64,000 bases of DNA from Bosea vestrisii (GTDB lineage: Bacteria > Pseudomonadota > Alphaproteobacteria > Rhizobiales > Beijerinckiaceae). The stretch is from assembly GCF_030144325.1 (NCBI RefSeq), contig NZ_CP126307.1, forward strand, positions 2,976,001 to 3,040,000. The letters are read 5' to 3'. Positions 56,342 through 64,000 of this stretch are shown here, in pieces (the first letter of the stretch is position 1; every line of letters starts with the position of its first letter). A model generated the notes under the pieces. It was not told the DNA's origin and did no database searches. It was given only the letters and a program-made list of their open reading frames with translations. The position numbers and the translations under genes are program-made.

Positions 56342-56359
56342 CTAGACTGGACGGTCTAG
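56342..56359. promoter_or_regulatory. Inverted repeat between adaptor and tetR, probable TetR operator
   Basis: CTAGAC (56342-56347) and GTCTAG (56354-56359) flank TGGACG, inside the longer ACTGGACGGT symmetric core. It lies 33 nt upstream of the adaptor start and 45 nt upstream of the divergent tetR start, where binding would block both. Confidence 0.72.
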
Positions 56360-56403
56360 TTTGATAAGCACCCTTTAAGGGCGGAAGCGTGACGGAATGA
56401 TCA

Positions 56404-57060
56404 ATGCACGGACGCAGTAGCGCCGCCGCTGCAGAAGCAAAAGCAATGCCGGCCGAAAAATCACGGCCGGACAAACATGACGCGATCACCCGGGCCGCTT
56501 CGGAGACGTTCCTGGCCGAGGGCTTCGACCGGGCCAGCCTCGACCAGATCGCCCAGCGCGCAGGCGTCTCCAAACAGACCATCTACAGCCATTTCGCCGA
56601 CAAGCAGGCGTTGTTCCTGGCGATCTGCAGCGAACTCACTGAAAAGCTGACGATTCCGCTGCGCCAACCGCCGAGCGCGACTGGCGATTTGCGCGCGATT
56701 CTCTTGCGACTCGGCGAGGACGCGCTGGCGATGATGCTGCATCCGGCCTCGCTTGATCTGCATCGGTTGATCGTCGGAGCGGCCGCCCGTTTTCCCGAAC
56801 TGGGACAGGCGGCCTACGATACAGGTGCTGGCCGGATGATTACGGAGCTCTCCGCTTTGCTGGAGCAGCGGTCACGATCCGGTGATGGCATGTCGCGGGC
56901 ACTCACATGCGGGGAAGCGAACAGGCTCGCCGAGCAGTTCATCGGCATGCTCCGCGGCTTCCATCAGGTTCGCGGCCTGCTCGGCATCGCCCCGGTTCGC
57001 TCGTCCGAACGCAAGGCCTACGTCACCGCCTGCGTAGACCTGCTGCTGCGGGCCGCCTGA
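56404..57060 (+). CDS. TetR/AcrR family regulator of the second RND system
   Basis: The 218-residue protein has a TetR helix-turn-helix (ITRAASETFLAEGFDRASLDQIAQRAGVSKQTIYSHFADKQALF, by position residues 28-71) and a C-terminal ligand domain of the AefR-like type with PASLDLHRLIVGAAARFPELG. Its N-terminal tail of about 20 residues is long and alanine-rich, so the start may instead be the ATG at 56446. It is divergent from the adaptor-pump pair with an operator-like repeat between them. It differs clearly from the first TetR protein, so the two pumps are probably under separate control. Confidence 0.92.
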   Translation: MHGRSSAAAAEAKAMPAEKSRPDKHDAITRAASETFLAEGFDRASLDQIAQRAGVSKQTIYSHFADKQALFLAICSELTEKLTIPLRQPPSATGDLRAILLRLGEDALAMMLHPASLDLHRLIVGAAARFPELGQAAYDTGAGRMITELSALLEQRSRSGDGMSRALTCGEANRLAEQFIGMLRGFHQVRGLLGIAPVRSSERKAYVTACVDLLLRAA

Positions 57061-57142
57061 CGCAGCGCCGCTCCAACGGCTCACGACGACATGGTTGACG
57101 GCTGATGACCGCCTGAACCTTCGACGCCCTGGAACGCGCCTC

Positions 57143-57160
57143 CTGTCACCGCGCTGTCAT
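57143..57160 (+). promoter_or_regulatory. Pho box upstream of phnC
   Basis: CTGTCAC-CGCG-CTGTCAT: two direct CTGTCAY heptamers with the exact 11-nt period of a PhoB site. It lies 45 nt upstream of the phnC start at 57205. It fits phosphate-starvation control of phnCDEE through PhoR-PhoB. The short hairpin CCCGC-AATC-GCGGG (57182-57195) follows, close to the phnC ribosome-binding site. Confidence 0.88.
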
Positions 57161-57204
57161 CTGGCGCCGATACCGCATCATCCCGCAATCGCGGGAGAGT
57201 GTTG

Positions 57205-58023
57205 ATGCTGCGTATCGAGGGTCTGACCAAGCGTTTCGGTGGCAAGGCCGCCGTCGACAACGTCACCCTGTCGATTCCCCGCGGCGAGATGGTCGGCATC
57301 ATCGGCCGCTCCGGCGCCGGCAAGTCGACGCTGCTGCGCATGTTGAACCGCCTCGCCGATGCCAGCGACGGCCGCATCCTGAGCGAAGAGCGCGATGTCA
57401 CCGCCCTGCGCGGCGCGGCGCTCAGGGGCTGGCGACGCGACACGGCGATGATCTTCCAGCAGTTCAACCTGGTCGGCCGGCTCGACGTGCTGACCAACGT
57501 GCTGCTCGGCCGTCTCAATCACCGCTCCGCCGCGCTGACGCTGGTCAAGAGCTTCTCGCAGGACGACAAGGTCCGTGCCATCGCCGCGCTCGAGCGGCTC
57601 GATATGGGGCACCTGCTGGCACAGCGCGCCGAGACCCTATCCGGCGGTCAGCAGCAGCGCGTCGCCATCGCCCGCGCCTTGGTGCAGGAGCCGAAGATCA
57701 TCCTCGCCGACGAGCCGATCGCCTCGCTCGACCCGCGCAATACCCAGGTCGTCATGGACGCGCTGTTCCGCATCAATCGCGAGGACGGCATCACCGTGAT
57801 CTGCAACCTTCACCATCTCGATATCGCGGCGAAGTACTGCGACCGGCTGATCGGCATGGCCGGCGGCAAGGTCGTGTTCGACGGCCCGCCGCACGCGCTG
57901 ACCAGCGAACTCGCCGCCGAACTCTACGGCATCGAGGCCAAGGATGCCGGCGCCGAAGCGCTCGACCAACTCGACGCCATCGCCATCGAGGAAGCCCAGC
58001 GCGCCAAGCAGAACGTCGCCTGA
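57205..58023 (+). CDS. phnC: Phosphonate ABC transporter ATP-binding protein
   Basis: The 272-residue ATPase energises phosphonate import through PhnE. It has Walker [15 protein letters not shown] near residue 37, Q-loop [19 protein letters not shown], signature [15 protein letters not shown] and Walker [14 protein letters not shown], and the PhnC-type NVLLGRLNH stretch. I choose the ATG at 57205, five bases after GGGAGAG. GTG 57199 and TTG 57202 also lie in frame but too close to that site. A C-terminal extension of about 25 residues is acidic and alanine-rich. First gene of phnCDEE behind a Pho box. Confidence 0.95.
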   Translation: MLRIEGLTKRFGGKAAVDNVTLSIPRGEMVGIIGRSGAGKSTLLRMLNRLADASDGRILSEERDVTALRGAALRGWRRDTAMIFQQFNLVGRLDVLTNVLLGRLNHRSAALTLVKSFSQDDKVRAIAALERLDMGHLLAQRAETLSGGQQQRVAIARALVQEPKIILADEPIASLDPRNTQVVMDALFRINREDGITVICNLHHLDIAAKYCDRLIGMAGGKVVFDGPPHALTSELAAELYGIEAKDAGAEALDQLDAIAIEEAQRAKQNVA

Positions 58024-58097
58024 AACAGCCGGCGGCGCGCCCAAGCCTGCACTTACGCCTGACCCGTCATCGCCGATCTTTTAAAAGGAGCACTCTC

Positions 58098-59015
58098 ATG
58101 CTGACCCGTCGTCATACGTTTACGCTCGCCGCCGCCGGCCTTGCCGCAACGCTCGCCGCCCCGGCTTTCGCCCAGGACTGGAAGGCGAAATATCCCGAGC
58201 TGGTCTTCGCCATCATCCCGTCCGAGAACGCCTCCGGCGTCGTCGAGCGCTACACCCCCTTCGTCAACTATCTCGCGAAGGAACTCGGCACCAAGGTGAC
58301 CCTGCGCATCGCCAACGACTACGCCGCGATCATCGAGGGCCAGCGCGCCGGCAACATCCATATCGGCATGTACGGCCCGGCCTCCTTCGCCCGCGCGCTG
58401 ATGACCGGCGCCAAGATCGACGCCTTCGCGATCGAGACCAATATCGACGGCACCAAGGGCTACTATTCGGTCTTCTACGTGAAGAAGGATTCGCCCTATC
58501 AGAAGATCGAGGATCTCAAGGGCAAGAACCTCGGCCTCGTCGACCCGAACTCGACCTCCGGCAACAACGTCCCGCGCTTCGCGCTGGACGGCATGAAGAT
58601 CGAGCCCGAGACCTTCTTCGGCAAGGTCGTCTACACCGGCAGCCATGAGAACGCGGTGATTGCACTCGGCCAGGGCACCGTCGACGTCGCCGCCAACTGG
58701 TGGAACGACGAGCAGGAATCGAACCTGCTGCGCATGGACCGCAAGAAGATGGTCAAGGCGGACGATTTCCGCATCATCTACAAGTCCGAGCAGATCGTGA
58801 ACTCGCCGATGGCTTATCTCAGCGAGCTGCCGGAAGAGCTGAAGGGCAAGATCCGCGACACGGTCCTCAATCTCGCGACCAAGGACAAGGCCGCCTTCGA
58901 CAAGATCTATGAAGGCAAGCAGGGCCCGCTCGTCGCCGTCGACAACAAGGCCTACGACCCGATCATCGAGCTGAACAAGTTCGTCGACGCACTTCGCAAG
59001 AAGAAGTCGTCGTAA
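58098..59015 (+). CDS. phnD: Phosphonate ABC transporter substrate-binding protein
   Basis: The 305-residue periplasmic protein binds phosphonates. The signal peptide (TFTLAAAGLAATLAAPAFAQ) is followed by the PhnD pattern: VFAIIPSENASGVVERYTPF, ANDYAAIIEGQRAGNIHIGMYGPASFARAL (by position near residue 72), DPNSTSGNNVPRFAL with the phosphonate-binding Ser-Thr-Ser, and SHENAVIALGQGTVDVAANWWND. AGGAG lies close upstream. It lies 74 nt after phnC and is followed by three RNA hairpins before phnE. Confidence 0.95.
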   Translation: MLTRRHTFTLAAAGLAATLAAPAFAQDWKAKYPELVFAIIPSENASGVVERYTPFVNYLAKELGTKVTLRIANDYAAIIEGQRAGNIHIGMYGPASFARALMTGAKIDAFAIETNIDGTKGYYSVFYVKKDSPYQKIEDLKGKNLGLVDPNSTSGNNVPRFALDGMKIEPETFFGKVVYTGSHENAVIALGQGTVDVAANWWNDEQESNLLRMDRKKMVKADDFRIIYKSEQIVNSPMAYLSELPEELKGKIRDTVLNLATKDKAAFDKIYEGKQGPLVAVDNKAYDPIIELNKFVDALRKKKSS

Positions 59016-59026
59016 CTCTGACAGCC

Positions 59027-59102
59027 GTCATGCTCGGGCTTGACCCGAGCATCTCCTGATCGAGATTCTCGGGTCTGCGCTTCGCTCTGCCCGAGAATGA
59101 CG
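59027..59102. repeat. Double-hairpin palindromic repeat, copy 4, between phnD and phnE
   Basis: ATGCTCGGG (59030-59038) pairs with CCCGAGCAT (59044-59052), and ATTCTCGGG (59065-59073) pairs with CCCGAGAAT (59090-59098). It starts 11 nt after the phnD stop. Confidence 0.83.
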
Positions 59103-59109
59103 CCCAGTC

Positions 59110-59133
59110 CAGGACCGGCACCAGCCGGTCCTG
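59110..59133 (+). other. Third stem-loop in the phnD-phnE gap
   Basis: CAGGACCGGC and GCCGGTCCTG form a perfect 10-bp stem with an ACCA loop, 20 nt before the phnE start. With the repeat before it, three hairpins stand in the 138-nt gap. It has no T-tract, so it is more likely to protect or attenuate than to end transcription. Confidence 0.65.
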
Positions 59134-59153
59134 CGACCTGATGGAAGCGCTTC

Positions 59154-60035
59154 ATGACACTCGCGATCGACCGCAACGATCCCGCCATCACCGCCCATGC
59201 CGATCTCTATCGGCGCGAAATGGCGGCCAAGCGCCTGCAGACCCTGCTCGCAGCAGCGATCTTCCTCGCCTGCGTCGTCCTTGCCGCGATCGGCTCGGAG
59301 GTCGACCCAGGCAAGTTTGCCGCCAATGCCTGGCGTTTCCCGAAATACATCCTGGAGACCATGCCGACGCTGCGCTTCGCGACGTTCGGTGCCGATCTCA
59401 AGGAATGGTACTGGGGCCTCAATGGCTGGCTGAAGCTGCTCTGGCAGACCTTGCTGATCGCCTATATCGGCACCGTGCTCGGCGCCGTCGGCGGCTTCCT
59501 GCTCTGCTTCACCGCCGCCAGCAATCTTGGCCGCTCGATTGAGCCGCGCTGGGCAACGCGCCGCTTCCTCGAATTCTGCCGCACCGTCCCCGAGATCGTC
59601 TTCGCGCTGATCTTCGTCATCGCCTTCGGGCTTGGGCCGCTGCCGGGCGTGCTCGCCATCGCCATCCACACCATGGGCGCGATGGGCAAGCTCTTCTCGG
59701 AAGTTGTCGAGAACATCGACATGAAGCCGGTTGACGGCCTCACCGCGACCGGCGCCGGCTGGTGGCAGACCATCCGCTTTGCCGTCGTGCCGCAGGTTCT
59801 GTCGAACTTCGCCAGCTACGCGCTGCTGCGCTTCGAGATCAATGTCCGCGGCGCCTCGATCATGGGCTTCGTCGGCGCCGGCGGCATCGGCCAGGACCTG
59901 ATCGAGGCGATCCGCAAATTCTACTTCACCGATGTCAGCGCCATCCTGCTGCTCATCATCGTCACGGTGATGCTGATCGATTATGGCACCGAGCGCCTGC
60001 GCCATGCGCTGCTCAGCCTGGAGCACGGCAAATGA
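59154..60035 (+). CDS. phnE: Phosphonate ABC transporter permease, first copy
   Basis: The 293-residue inner-membrane permease has about six helices. An N-terminal one (LLAAAIFLACVVLAAIGS) is followed by the binding-protein-dependent transport domain, with VPEIVFALIFVIAFGLGPLPGVLAIAIHTMGAMGKLFSEVVENID (by position, near residues 143-187) containing the PhnE form of the EAA coupling loop. Its stop overlaps the next permease start as ATGA. Two PhnE genes in tandem are common in Rhizobiales and probably make a heterodimeric channel. Confidence 0.94.
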   Translation: MTLAIDRNDPAITAHADLYRREMAAKRLQTLLAAAIFLACVVLAAIGSEVDPGKFAANAWRFPKYILETMPTLRFATFGADLKEWYWGLNGWLKLLWQTLLIAYIGTVLGAVGGFLLCFTAASNLGRSIEPRWATRRFLEFCRTVPEIVFALIFVIAFGLGPLPGVLAIAIHTMGAMGKLFSEVVENIDMKPVDGLTATGAGWWQTIRFAVVPQVLSNFASYALLRFEINVRGASIMGFVGAGGIGQDLIEAIRKFYFTDVSAILLLIIVTVMLIDYGTERLRHALLSLEHGK

Positions 60036-60886
60036 CGCTCGCCCTTTCCGCCCCCGATCGCGCCGCGCTGATCGCCCGCCACAAGACCGCGATCGACGGC
60101 TCGCTGAAGACCAAGCTCAGCACCATCGCCGTCGTCGGCGGCCTGGTCGGCCTCTTTCTTTACGGGCTTACCACGCTCGAAACCTCGCTCTGGAAGATCA
60201 TCGCCGGCTTCGCCAATCTCGGCACCTTCGTGGTGCTGATGCTGCCGCCCGATCCCGGCTCGTTCGCCCGCGCCATCATCTTCGTCAAGGCGCTGTTCGA
60301 GACCATCGCCATTGCCTTCCTCGGCACGATCCTGGCGGCGATCCTCGCCTTCCCGCTCGGCTTCCTCGCCGCCAAGAATGTCGTCGCCAACCGTGTCGTG
60401 CATTTCCTGGCGCGCCGCTCGATGGACACGGTTCGCGGCGTCGACGCACTGATCTGGGCGCTGATCTGGGTCAACGTCGTCGGCCTCGGCCCCTTCGCCG
60501 GTATGCTCGCGATCATGACCAGCGATCTCGGTGCCTTCGGCAAGCTGTTCTCCGAGGCGATCGAATCCGTCGATCGGAAGCCCGTCGAGGGCGTCGCCTC
60601 GGTCGGCGGCGGCAAGCTGCACGAGATCCGCTTCGGATTGATCCCGCAGGTGCTGCCGGTGATCGCCAGCCAGGTGCTCTACTACATCGAGTCGAACACG
60701 CGCTCCTCGACCATCATCGGCATCGTCGGCGCCGGCGGCATCGGCCTCTACCTCGCCGAGACCATCCGCACGCTCGAATGGCAGCAGGTCTCGTTCCTGA
60801 TCCTGCTGGTTCTGGCGGCGGTGACGGCGATCGACTTCCTCTCGAACAAGCTGCGCTTCGCCATCATCGGCAAGCGGGCGGTCTGA
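60032..60886 (+). CDS. phnE: Phosphonate ABC transporter permease, second copy
   Basis: The 284-residue permease is a paralogue of the first PhnE. It has an N-terminal helix (LSTIAVVGGLVGLFLYGLTTL) and the transport domain with VRGVDALIWALIWVNVVGLGPFAGMLAIM and DLGAFGKLFSEAIESVDRKPVEG as the coupling loop, ending in IGIVGAGGIGLYLAETIRTLEWQQ. Starts at 60032 overlapping the first phnE by ATGA. It converges on phnF, whose stop lies 10 nt downstream, so phnCDEE ends here with no strong terminator visible. Confidence 0.94.
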   Translation: MTLALSAPDRAALIARHKTAIDGSLKTKLSTIAVVGGLVGLFLYGLTTLETSLWKIIAGFANLGTFVVLMLPPDPGSFARAIIFVKALFETIAIAFLGTILAAILAFPLGFLAAKNVVANRVVHFLARRSMDTVRGVDALIWALIWVNVVGLGPFAGMLAIMTSDLGAFGKLFSEAIESVDRKPVEGVASVGGGKLHEIRFGLIPQVLPVIASQVLYYIESNTRSSTIIGIVGAGGIGLYLAETIRTLEWQQVSFLILLVLAAVTAIDFLSNKLRFAIIGKRAV

Positions 60887-60895
60887 GTCCGGCGT

Positions 60896-61645
60896 TCAAT
60901 CGCCGAAGGGCTCGATCACCATCTCCATCCGCTCGCCCGCGAAGACGCTGTTGACGATGTGGATGGGGGTCAGGTCGGGCAGCGCGTCGATCGCGTCCGA
61001 TGTCAGCACCGCCGCGCCCGGCTCGATCTTGAGCAGCGCCGCCTCGCGCTCGCTCGCCAGCCGCGCCGCCAGCCGCGTCGAGAGCCGGACATAATCGGCA
61101 ATGCCGCAGGTCTTGAAGGCGGCGGTGATCGATGACCCCGCTTCCGTCAGGATCTCGTCGAAGCGCGGAAAGCGCTCGACGCTGAGATAGTGGATGCCGG
61201 TGCTGACTGGCGTGCCGCCGGCCCGGCTCAAGGTCTCGATCGCCCAGAGCGGCGTGCCCTCGGGCAGGCCGAGCAACGCACAATGCTCCGCCTCGCCGGC
61301 GACGACCTCGGACACCAGCACGGCGCCGGAGACGGCGACGCCCGCCGATCCGAAATTGGTGCGCATGCTGACGCGGCGGCCGAGCTTGTAGGGGAACCGC
61401 GGTGCCGTCACCTGGGTGCCACGGCCGCGCGAGACCGTCACCAGCCCGCGCTCGGCCAGATGCCGGAAGGCCTGACGCACCGTATGCCGGTGCACGCCAT
61501 AGCGCTCGGCCAGCGCGACCGAAGCCGGCAGCGTATCGCCGGGCTCGTACTCGCCCTGCTCGATCGAGGCCGCGAGCGCGTCGGCGATCCGGCGCCATGC
61601 CGTGCCGCCATCGCCGGCCTGATTGCCTGGCAGACCGCTCGTCAT
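60896..61645 (-). CDS. phnF: GntR/HutC-type regulator of phosphonate metabolism
   Basis: The 249-residue protein has an N-terminal GntR winged helix (IADALAASIEQGEYEPGDTLPASVALAERYGVHRHTVRQAFRHLAERGLVTVSRGRGTQV, by position residues 21-80) and a C-terminal UTRA effector domain (GEAEHCALLGLPEGTPLWAIETLSRAGGTPVSTGIHYL), the PhnF family form. I start at the ATG at 61645 (MTSGLPGN). In-frame TTG codons lie just upstream. It is divergent from phnG and has PhnF-like sites in the gap, so it probably represses the C-P lyase operon and itself. Its transcription runs against phnE. Confidence 0.92.
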   Translation of the reverse strand: MTSGLPGNQAGDGGTAWRRIADALAASIEQGEYEPGDTLPASVALAERYGVHRHTVRQAFRHLAERGLVTVSRGRGTQVTAPRFPYKLGRRVSMRTNFGSAGVAVSGAVLVSEVVAGEAEHCALLGLPEGTPLWAIETLSRAGGTPVSTGIHYLSVERFPRFDEILTEAGSSITAAFKTCGIADYVRLSTRLAARLASEREAALLKIEPGAAVLTSDAIDALPDLTPIHIVNSVFAGERMEMVIEPFGD

Positions 61646-61662
61646 CAAAGTTTCATCCAAAA

Positions 61663-61704
61663 TGTATAGACCTTCTTCGCCAATAGACCTATCATAGTCT
61701 AGAC
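61663..61704. promoter_or_regulatory. PhnF-like operator region between phnF and phnG
   Basis: TGTATAGACC (61663-61672) and AATAGACC (61682-61689) are two like-oriented half sites. TAGAC (61684-61688) also forms an inverted repeat with GTCTA (61697-61701), and GTCTAGAC (61697-61704) is a perfect 8-bp palindrome. The known mycobacterial PhnF site is a TGGTATAGACCA palindrome, so the TATAGACC match is suggestive. No Pho box is seen here. Confidence 0.6.
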
Positions 61705-61733
61705 ATTAGCGCTTGGCGAGAGGCCGACACAGT

Positions 61734-62174
61734 ATGACCGAAACCGCGATACGTCAGCACTGGATGGCCGTCCTTGCACGCGCTACACGGGGCGAGGTCG
61801 ATGCCCTGCTGCAGGGGGCGGGACCGTTGCCGACACACGAGGTGCTGAAAGCCCCCGAAACCGGGACCGTGATGGTCGAGGGCCGGGCCGGCGGCGCCGG
61901 TCGCCGCTTCAATCTCGGCGAAGCCACGGTGACGCGCTGCGTCATCCGTCTCGAAGGCGGCGCCATGGGCTTCTCCTACGCACTCGGCCGCGATGGCCGC
62001 AAGGCGCGGCTCGCTGCGATCACCGATGCGCTCCTTCAGGACGAGGCCGAGGCAGGCCCGCTGCGAAGCGGCGTCAAGGCACTGGCCGACAAGCAGCAGG
62101 CAGCCCGCGAGCTCGCCTCGCGCAAGGCGGCCGCCACCAAGGTCGACTTCTTCACCCTGGTCAGGGGAGCGTGA
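61734..62174 (+). CDS. phnG: C-P lyase complex subunit PhnG
   Basis: PhnG is part of the PhnGHIJ core complex that breaks carbon-phosphorus bonds. The 146-residue protein begins with RQHWMAVLARATRGEVDALL and has the family stretches LKAPETGTVMVEGRAGGAGRRFNLGEATVTRCVIRL (by position residues 38-74) and a helical C-terminus ending in KVDFFTLVRGA. The start at 61734 is the first ATG after the operator. First gene of phnGHIJ. Overlaps the likely phnH start region. Confidence 0.94.
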   Translation: MTETAIRQHWMAVLARATRGEVDALLQGAGPLPTHEVLKAPETGTVMVEGRAGGAGRRFNLGEATVTRCVIRLEGGAMGFSYALGRDGRKARLAAITDALLQDEAEAGPLRSGVKALADKQQAARELASRKAAATKVDFFTLVRGA

Positions 62175-62176
62175 CG

Positions 62177-62779
62177 ATGCAGGACGGCAACCAGATCCAT
62201 GCCGGCTTTTCCGACCCGATCTTCCAGTCGCAAGGCGCATTTCGCGCCTTGCTCGCGGCGCTCTCGGAACCGGGCCTTGCTCGCGATCTCGGCGAGGCGA
62301 TCGAAGCCCCGACCGGGCTCGAGCCGGCAACGGCGGTCGCGCTGCTGACGCTCGCCGATTACGAGACGCCGATCTGGCTGCCCGCTGCATTGCGCGACGG
62401 CCCGGCCGGCGCCTGGCTGCGCTTCCATTGCGGCGCCGCCCTGGTCGAGGATCCCGCCCGCGCCGCCTTCGCTGTGATCGACGGTGCCGCGCCGGAGCCG
62501 AAGCTCGCTGCCTTCAGCGCCGGCGACGATCAGTTCCCCGATCGCTCGACCACGGTGCTCGTCCAATGCAGCGGGTTCGAAGGTGGCGAGACGGTCACGC
62601 TGGAAGGCCCGGGCATCGCCGGTCATCGGACGATCGCCCCGGCCGGCCTGCGCCACGGCTTCTGGGCCGAGGTCGCAGATAACGCCGCGCTCTACCCGCT
62701 CGGCGTCGACCTCCTGCTGGTCCGTGGCAACCAGCTGCTCGGCCTGCCGCGCTCGACGCAAATCGTGGAGGCCCGCTGA
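62177..62779 (+). CDS. phnH: C-P lyase complex subunit PhnH
   Basis: PhnH completes the PhnGHIJ complex with a structural role. The 200-residue protein starts GNQIHAGFSDPIFQSQGAFRALLAALSEPG, the typical PhnH N-terminus (by position residues 4-33), followed by ATAVALLTLADYETPIWLP and a C-terminal AGLRHGFWAEVADNAALYPLGVDLLL. I choose ATG 62177, seven bases after GGGGAG. GTG 62171 overlaps the phnG stop (GTGA) and is possible. It ends directly before phnI. Confidence 0.94.
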   Translation: MQDGNQIHAGFSDPIFQSQGAFRALLAALSEPGLARDLGEAIEAPTGLEPATAVALLTLADYETPIWLPAALRDGPAGAWLRFHCGAALVEDPARAAFAVIDGAAPEPKLAAFSAGDDQFPDRSTTVLVQCSGFEGGETVTLEGPGIAGHRTIAPAGLRHGFWAEVADNAALYPLGVDLLLVRGNQLLGLPRSTQIVEAR

Positions 62780-63901
62780 ATGTATGTCGCGGTCAAGGGC
62801 GGCGAAGCCGCCATCCTCGCAACCCATGATCTCGTCGCCGAGGCAAGGCGCGGCGATGAGAGCGTGCCGGAGCTCGCCGTCGCGCAGATCCGCGAACAGA
62901 TGGGCCTCGCCTGCGCTCGCGTCATGAACGAAGGCTCACTTTATGATCCCGATCTGGCTGCGCTGGCACTGAAGCAGGCGCAGGGTGACGCGATCGAAGC
63001 CGCCTTCCTGATGCGCGCCTATCGCACCACCCTGCCGCGCTTCGGCTCCTCCGAGCCGCTCGACACAGCGAAGATGGCGATCCGTCGGCGCGTCTCGGCG
63101 ACCTATAAGGATCTGCCGGGCGGCCAGGTGCTCGGCCCGACCTATGACTACACGCACCGGCTCTTCGATTTCGCCCTGATGGACGAGACGGCTCCGGCGG
63201 AGAGTCAGGCCCGTCCTGCCGCGCAGTCGCTCGACGCCTTCATGCCCCGCGTACCCGATATCCTCGGCGCCGAGGGCCTGATGGAGGAGGAGGCGCCGCC
63301 GGAAGGCGATCCGCGCCCCTTCGATCTCACCCGCGAACCCGTCACCTTCCCGGCCGACCGCGATGTCCGCCTGCAGGCCATGGCACGCGGCGACGAAGGC
63401 TTCATGCTCGGCCTCGGCTATTCCGTGCAGCGCGGCTTCGGCAACAGCCATCCCTTCGTCGGTGAAGTCCGGGTCGGCGAGGTCGCGGTCGAATACGTGC
63501 CGGAGGAGCTCGGTTTCGCGGTCGATCTCGGCGACCTCACTTTGACCGAGTGCCAGATGGTAAACCAGTTCGCCGGCTCCAAGGAGGTGCTGCCGCAATT
63601 CACCCGCGGTTATGGGCTCTCCTTCGGCCATAGCGAGCGCAAGGCGATGTCGATGTCGCTGGTCGACCGGGCGCTGAAGGCGCGGGAGTTCGGCGAGACA
63701 GCGACCTATCCGGCGCAGCAGGACGAATTCGTCCTCTACCACTCAGACAATGTTGAGGCGGCCGGCTTCGTCGAGCATCTCAAGCTGCCGCATTATGTCG
63801 ATTTCCAGGGCGAGCTCGAACTGATCCGCCGCATCCGCAAGGAGCGCGAGCAGCGGCTCGCCGATCAACAGGACGAAGCCCTGCCGGAGGCCGCGGAATG
63901 A
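62780..63901 (+). CDS. phnI: C-P lyase complex subunit PhnI (nucleosidase)
   Basis: PhnI, with PhnG, H and L, displaces the base of ATP with a phosphonate to give the triphosphate intermediate. The 373-residue protein begins MYVAVKGGEAAILATHDLVAEARRGD and shows RAYRTTLPRFGSSEP, DYTHRLFDFALMDE and LGLGYSVQRGFGNSHPFVGEVRVGEVAVEY (by position near residue 213), all typical. The ATG follows the phnH stop without a gap. The stop overlaps phnJ as ATGA. Confidence 0.96.
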   Translation: MYVAVKGGEAAILATHDLVAEARRGDESVPELAVAQIREQMGLACARVMNEGSLYDPDLAALALKQAQGDAIEAAFLMRAYRTTLPRFGSSEPLDTAKMAIRRRVSATYKDLPGGQVLGPTYDYTHRLFDFALMDETAPAESQARPAAQSLDAFMPRVPDILGAEGLMEEEAPPEGDPRPFDLTREPVTFPADRDVRLQAMARGDEGFMLGLGYSVQRGFGNSHPFVGEVRVGEVAVEYVPEELGFAVDLGDLTLTECQMVNQFAGSKEVLPQFTRGYGLSFGHSERKAMSMSLVDRALKAREFGETATYPAQQDEFVLYHSDNVEAAGFVEHLKLPHYVDFQGELELIRRIRKEREQRLADQQDEALPEAAE

Positions 63902-64000
63902 CCGTGCACCAGAGCATCAGCGACGAGACCAAACCGGCCTACAACTATGCCTATCTCGACGAGCAGACCAAGCGGATGATCCGCCGCGCGCTCCTCAAGG
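63898..64000 (+). CDS. phnJ: C-P lyase PhnJ, N-terminal part (cut by window end)
   Basis: PhnJ is the radical SAM enzyme that breaks the C-P bond. Only the first 34 codons lie in the window: MTVHQSISDETK, then PAYNYAYLDEQTKRMIRRALLK, a good match to the PhnJ N-terminus. The start overlaps the phnI stop by four bases (ATGA). The iron-sulfur cysteines are beyond the window. phnK, phnL and phnM are expected further on. Confidence 0.92.
   Translation, partial: MTVHQSISDETKPAYNYAYLDEQTKRMIRRALLK

Overview
The window is about two-thirds G+C, densely coded, and looks like a chromosomal segment of an alphaproteobacterium of the order Hyphomicrobiales (Rhizobiales), perhaps Bosea or a relative. The main support is an F1 ATP synthase operon atpHAGDC without the F0 genes, sdhCDAB, a mesaconyl-CoA hydratase, an etfBA-hbd-adenosyltransferase block, and tandem phnE permeases beside a C-P lyase operon. 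The order is well supported, the genus is a guess. I saw no tRNA, rRNA, CRISPR array, insertion sequence, integrase or prophage.

Layout. 0.2-4.3 kb (minus): cobalamin adenosyltransferase, a frameshifted rhomboid protease, etfB, etfA and 3-hydroxybutyryl-CoA dehydrogenase. 4.4-7.6 kb: an Lrp regulator divergent from hppD, then dctA. 7.6-12.2 kb: LysR/EamA exporter, a small secreted protein, a reductase/HxlR pair with a palindromic operator, and another secreted protein. 12.2-17.3 kb (minus): operon tetR-adaptor-RND pump behind a 24-bp palindrome. 17.5-21 kb: a coupled amidotransferase/amino-acid oxidoreductase pair and creD. 21.3-24.7 kb (minus): sdhCDAB. 24.9-26.1 kb: a metzincin-like metalloprotein and a small exported protein. 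26.3-30.9 kb: mesaconyl-CoA hydratase, an Asp/Glu-racemase-family enzyme and an in-frame DUF429/threonine-dehydratase ORF, divergent from a CitE-like lyase. 31-36.1 kb (minus): atpHAGDC, then priA. 38.6-41.7 kb (minus): tctCBA. 41.9-51 kb: a degenerate trypsin-like protein divergent from an alpha-2-macroglobulin gene and pbpC. 51-57 kb: an orphan Bug binding protein and a second RND pump with adaptor and divergent TetR. 57.1-64 kb: phosphonate uptake (phnCDEE, behind a clear Pho box), phnF, and the C-P lyase genes phnGHI and the start of phnJ, cut by the window end.

Two features run through the whole window. First, a family of double-hairpin palindromic repeats occurs in several intergenic gaps, with compensating changes in the stems; copies lie after atpD and phnD, and a different palindromic repeat lies after atpA. 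A further repeat type is read in frame as the N-terminal tail of PbpC. Second, four genes (rhomboid, tctA, pbpC, second RND pump) carry five single-base indels at short G or C runs. Correcting them restores full-length proteins each time, so assembly or sequencing error is a strong alternative to real decay, and the same caution applies to the DUF429/dehydratase fusion.

The clearest regulatory signals are the Pho box before phnC, the operator palindromes at both tetR genes, the HxlR-type operator and the PhnF-like sites before phnG.
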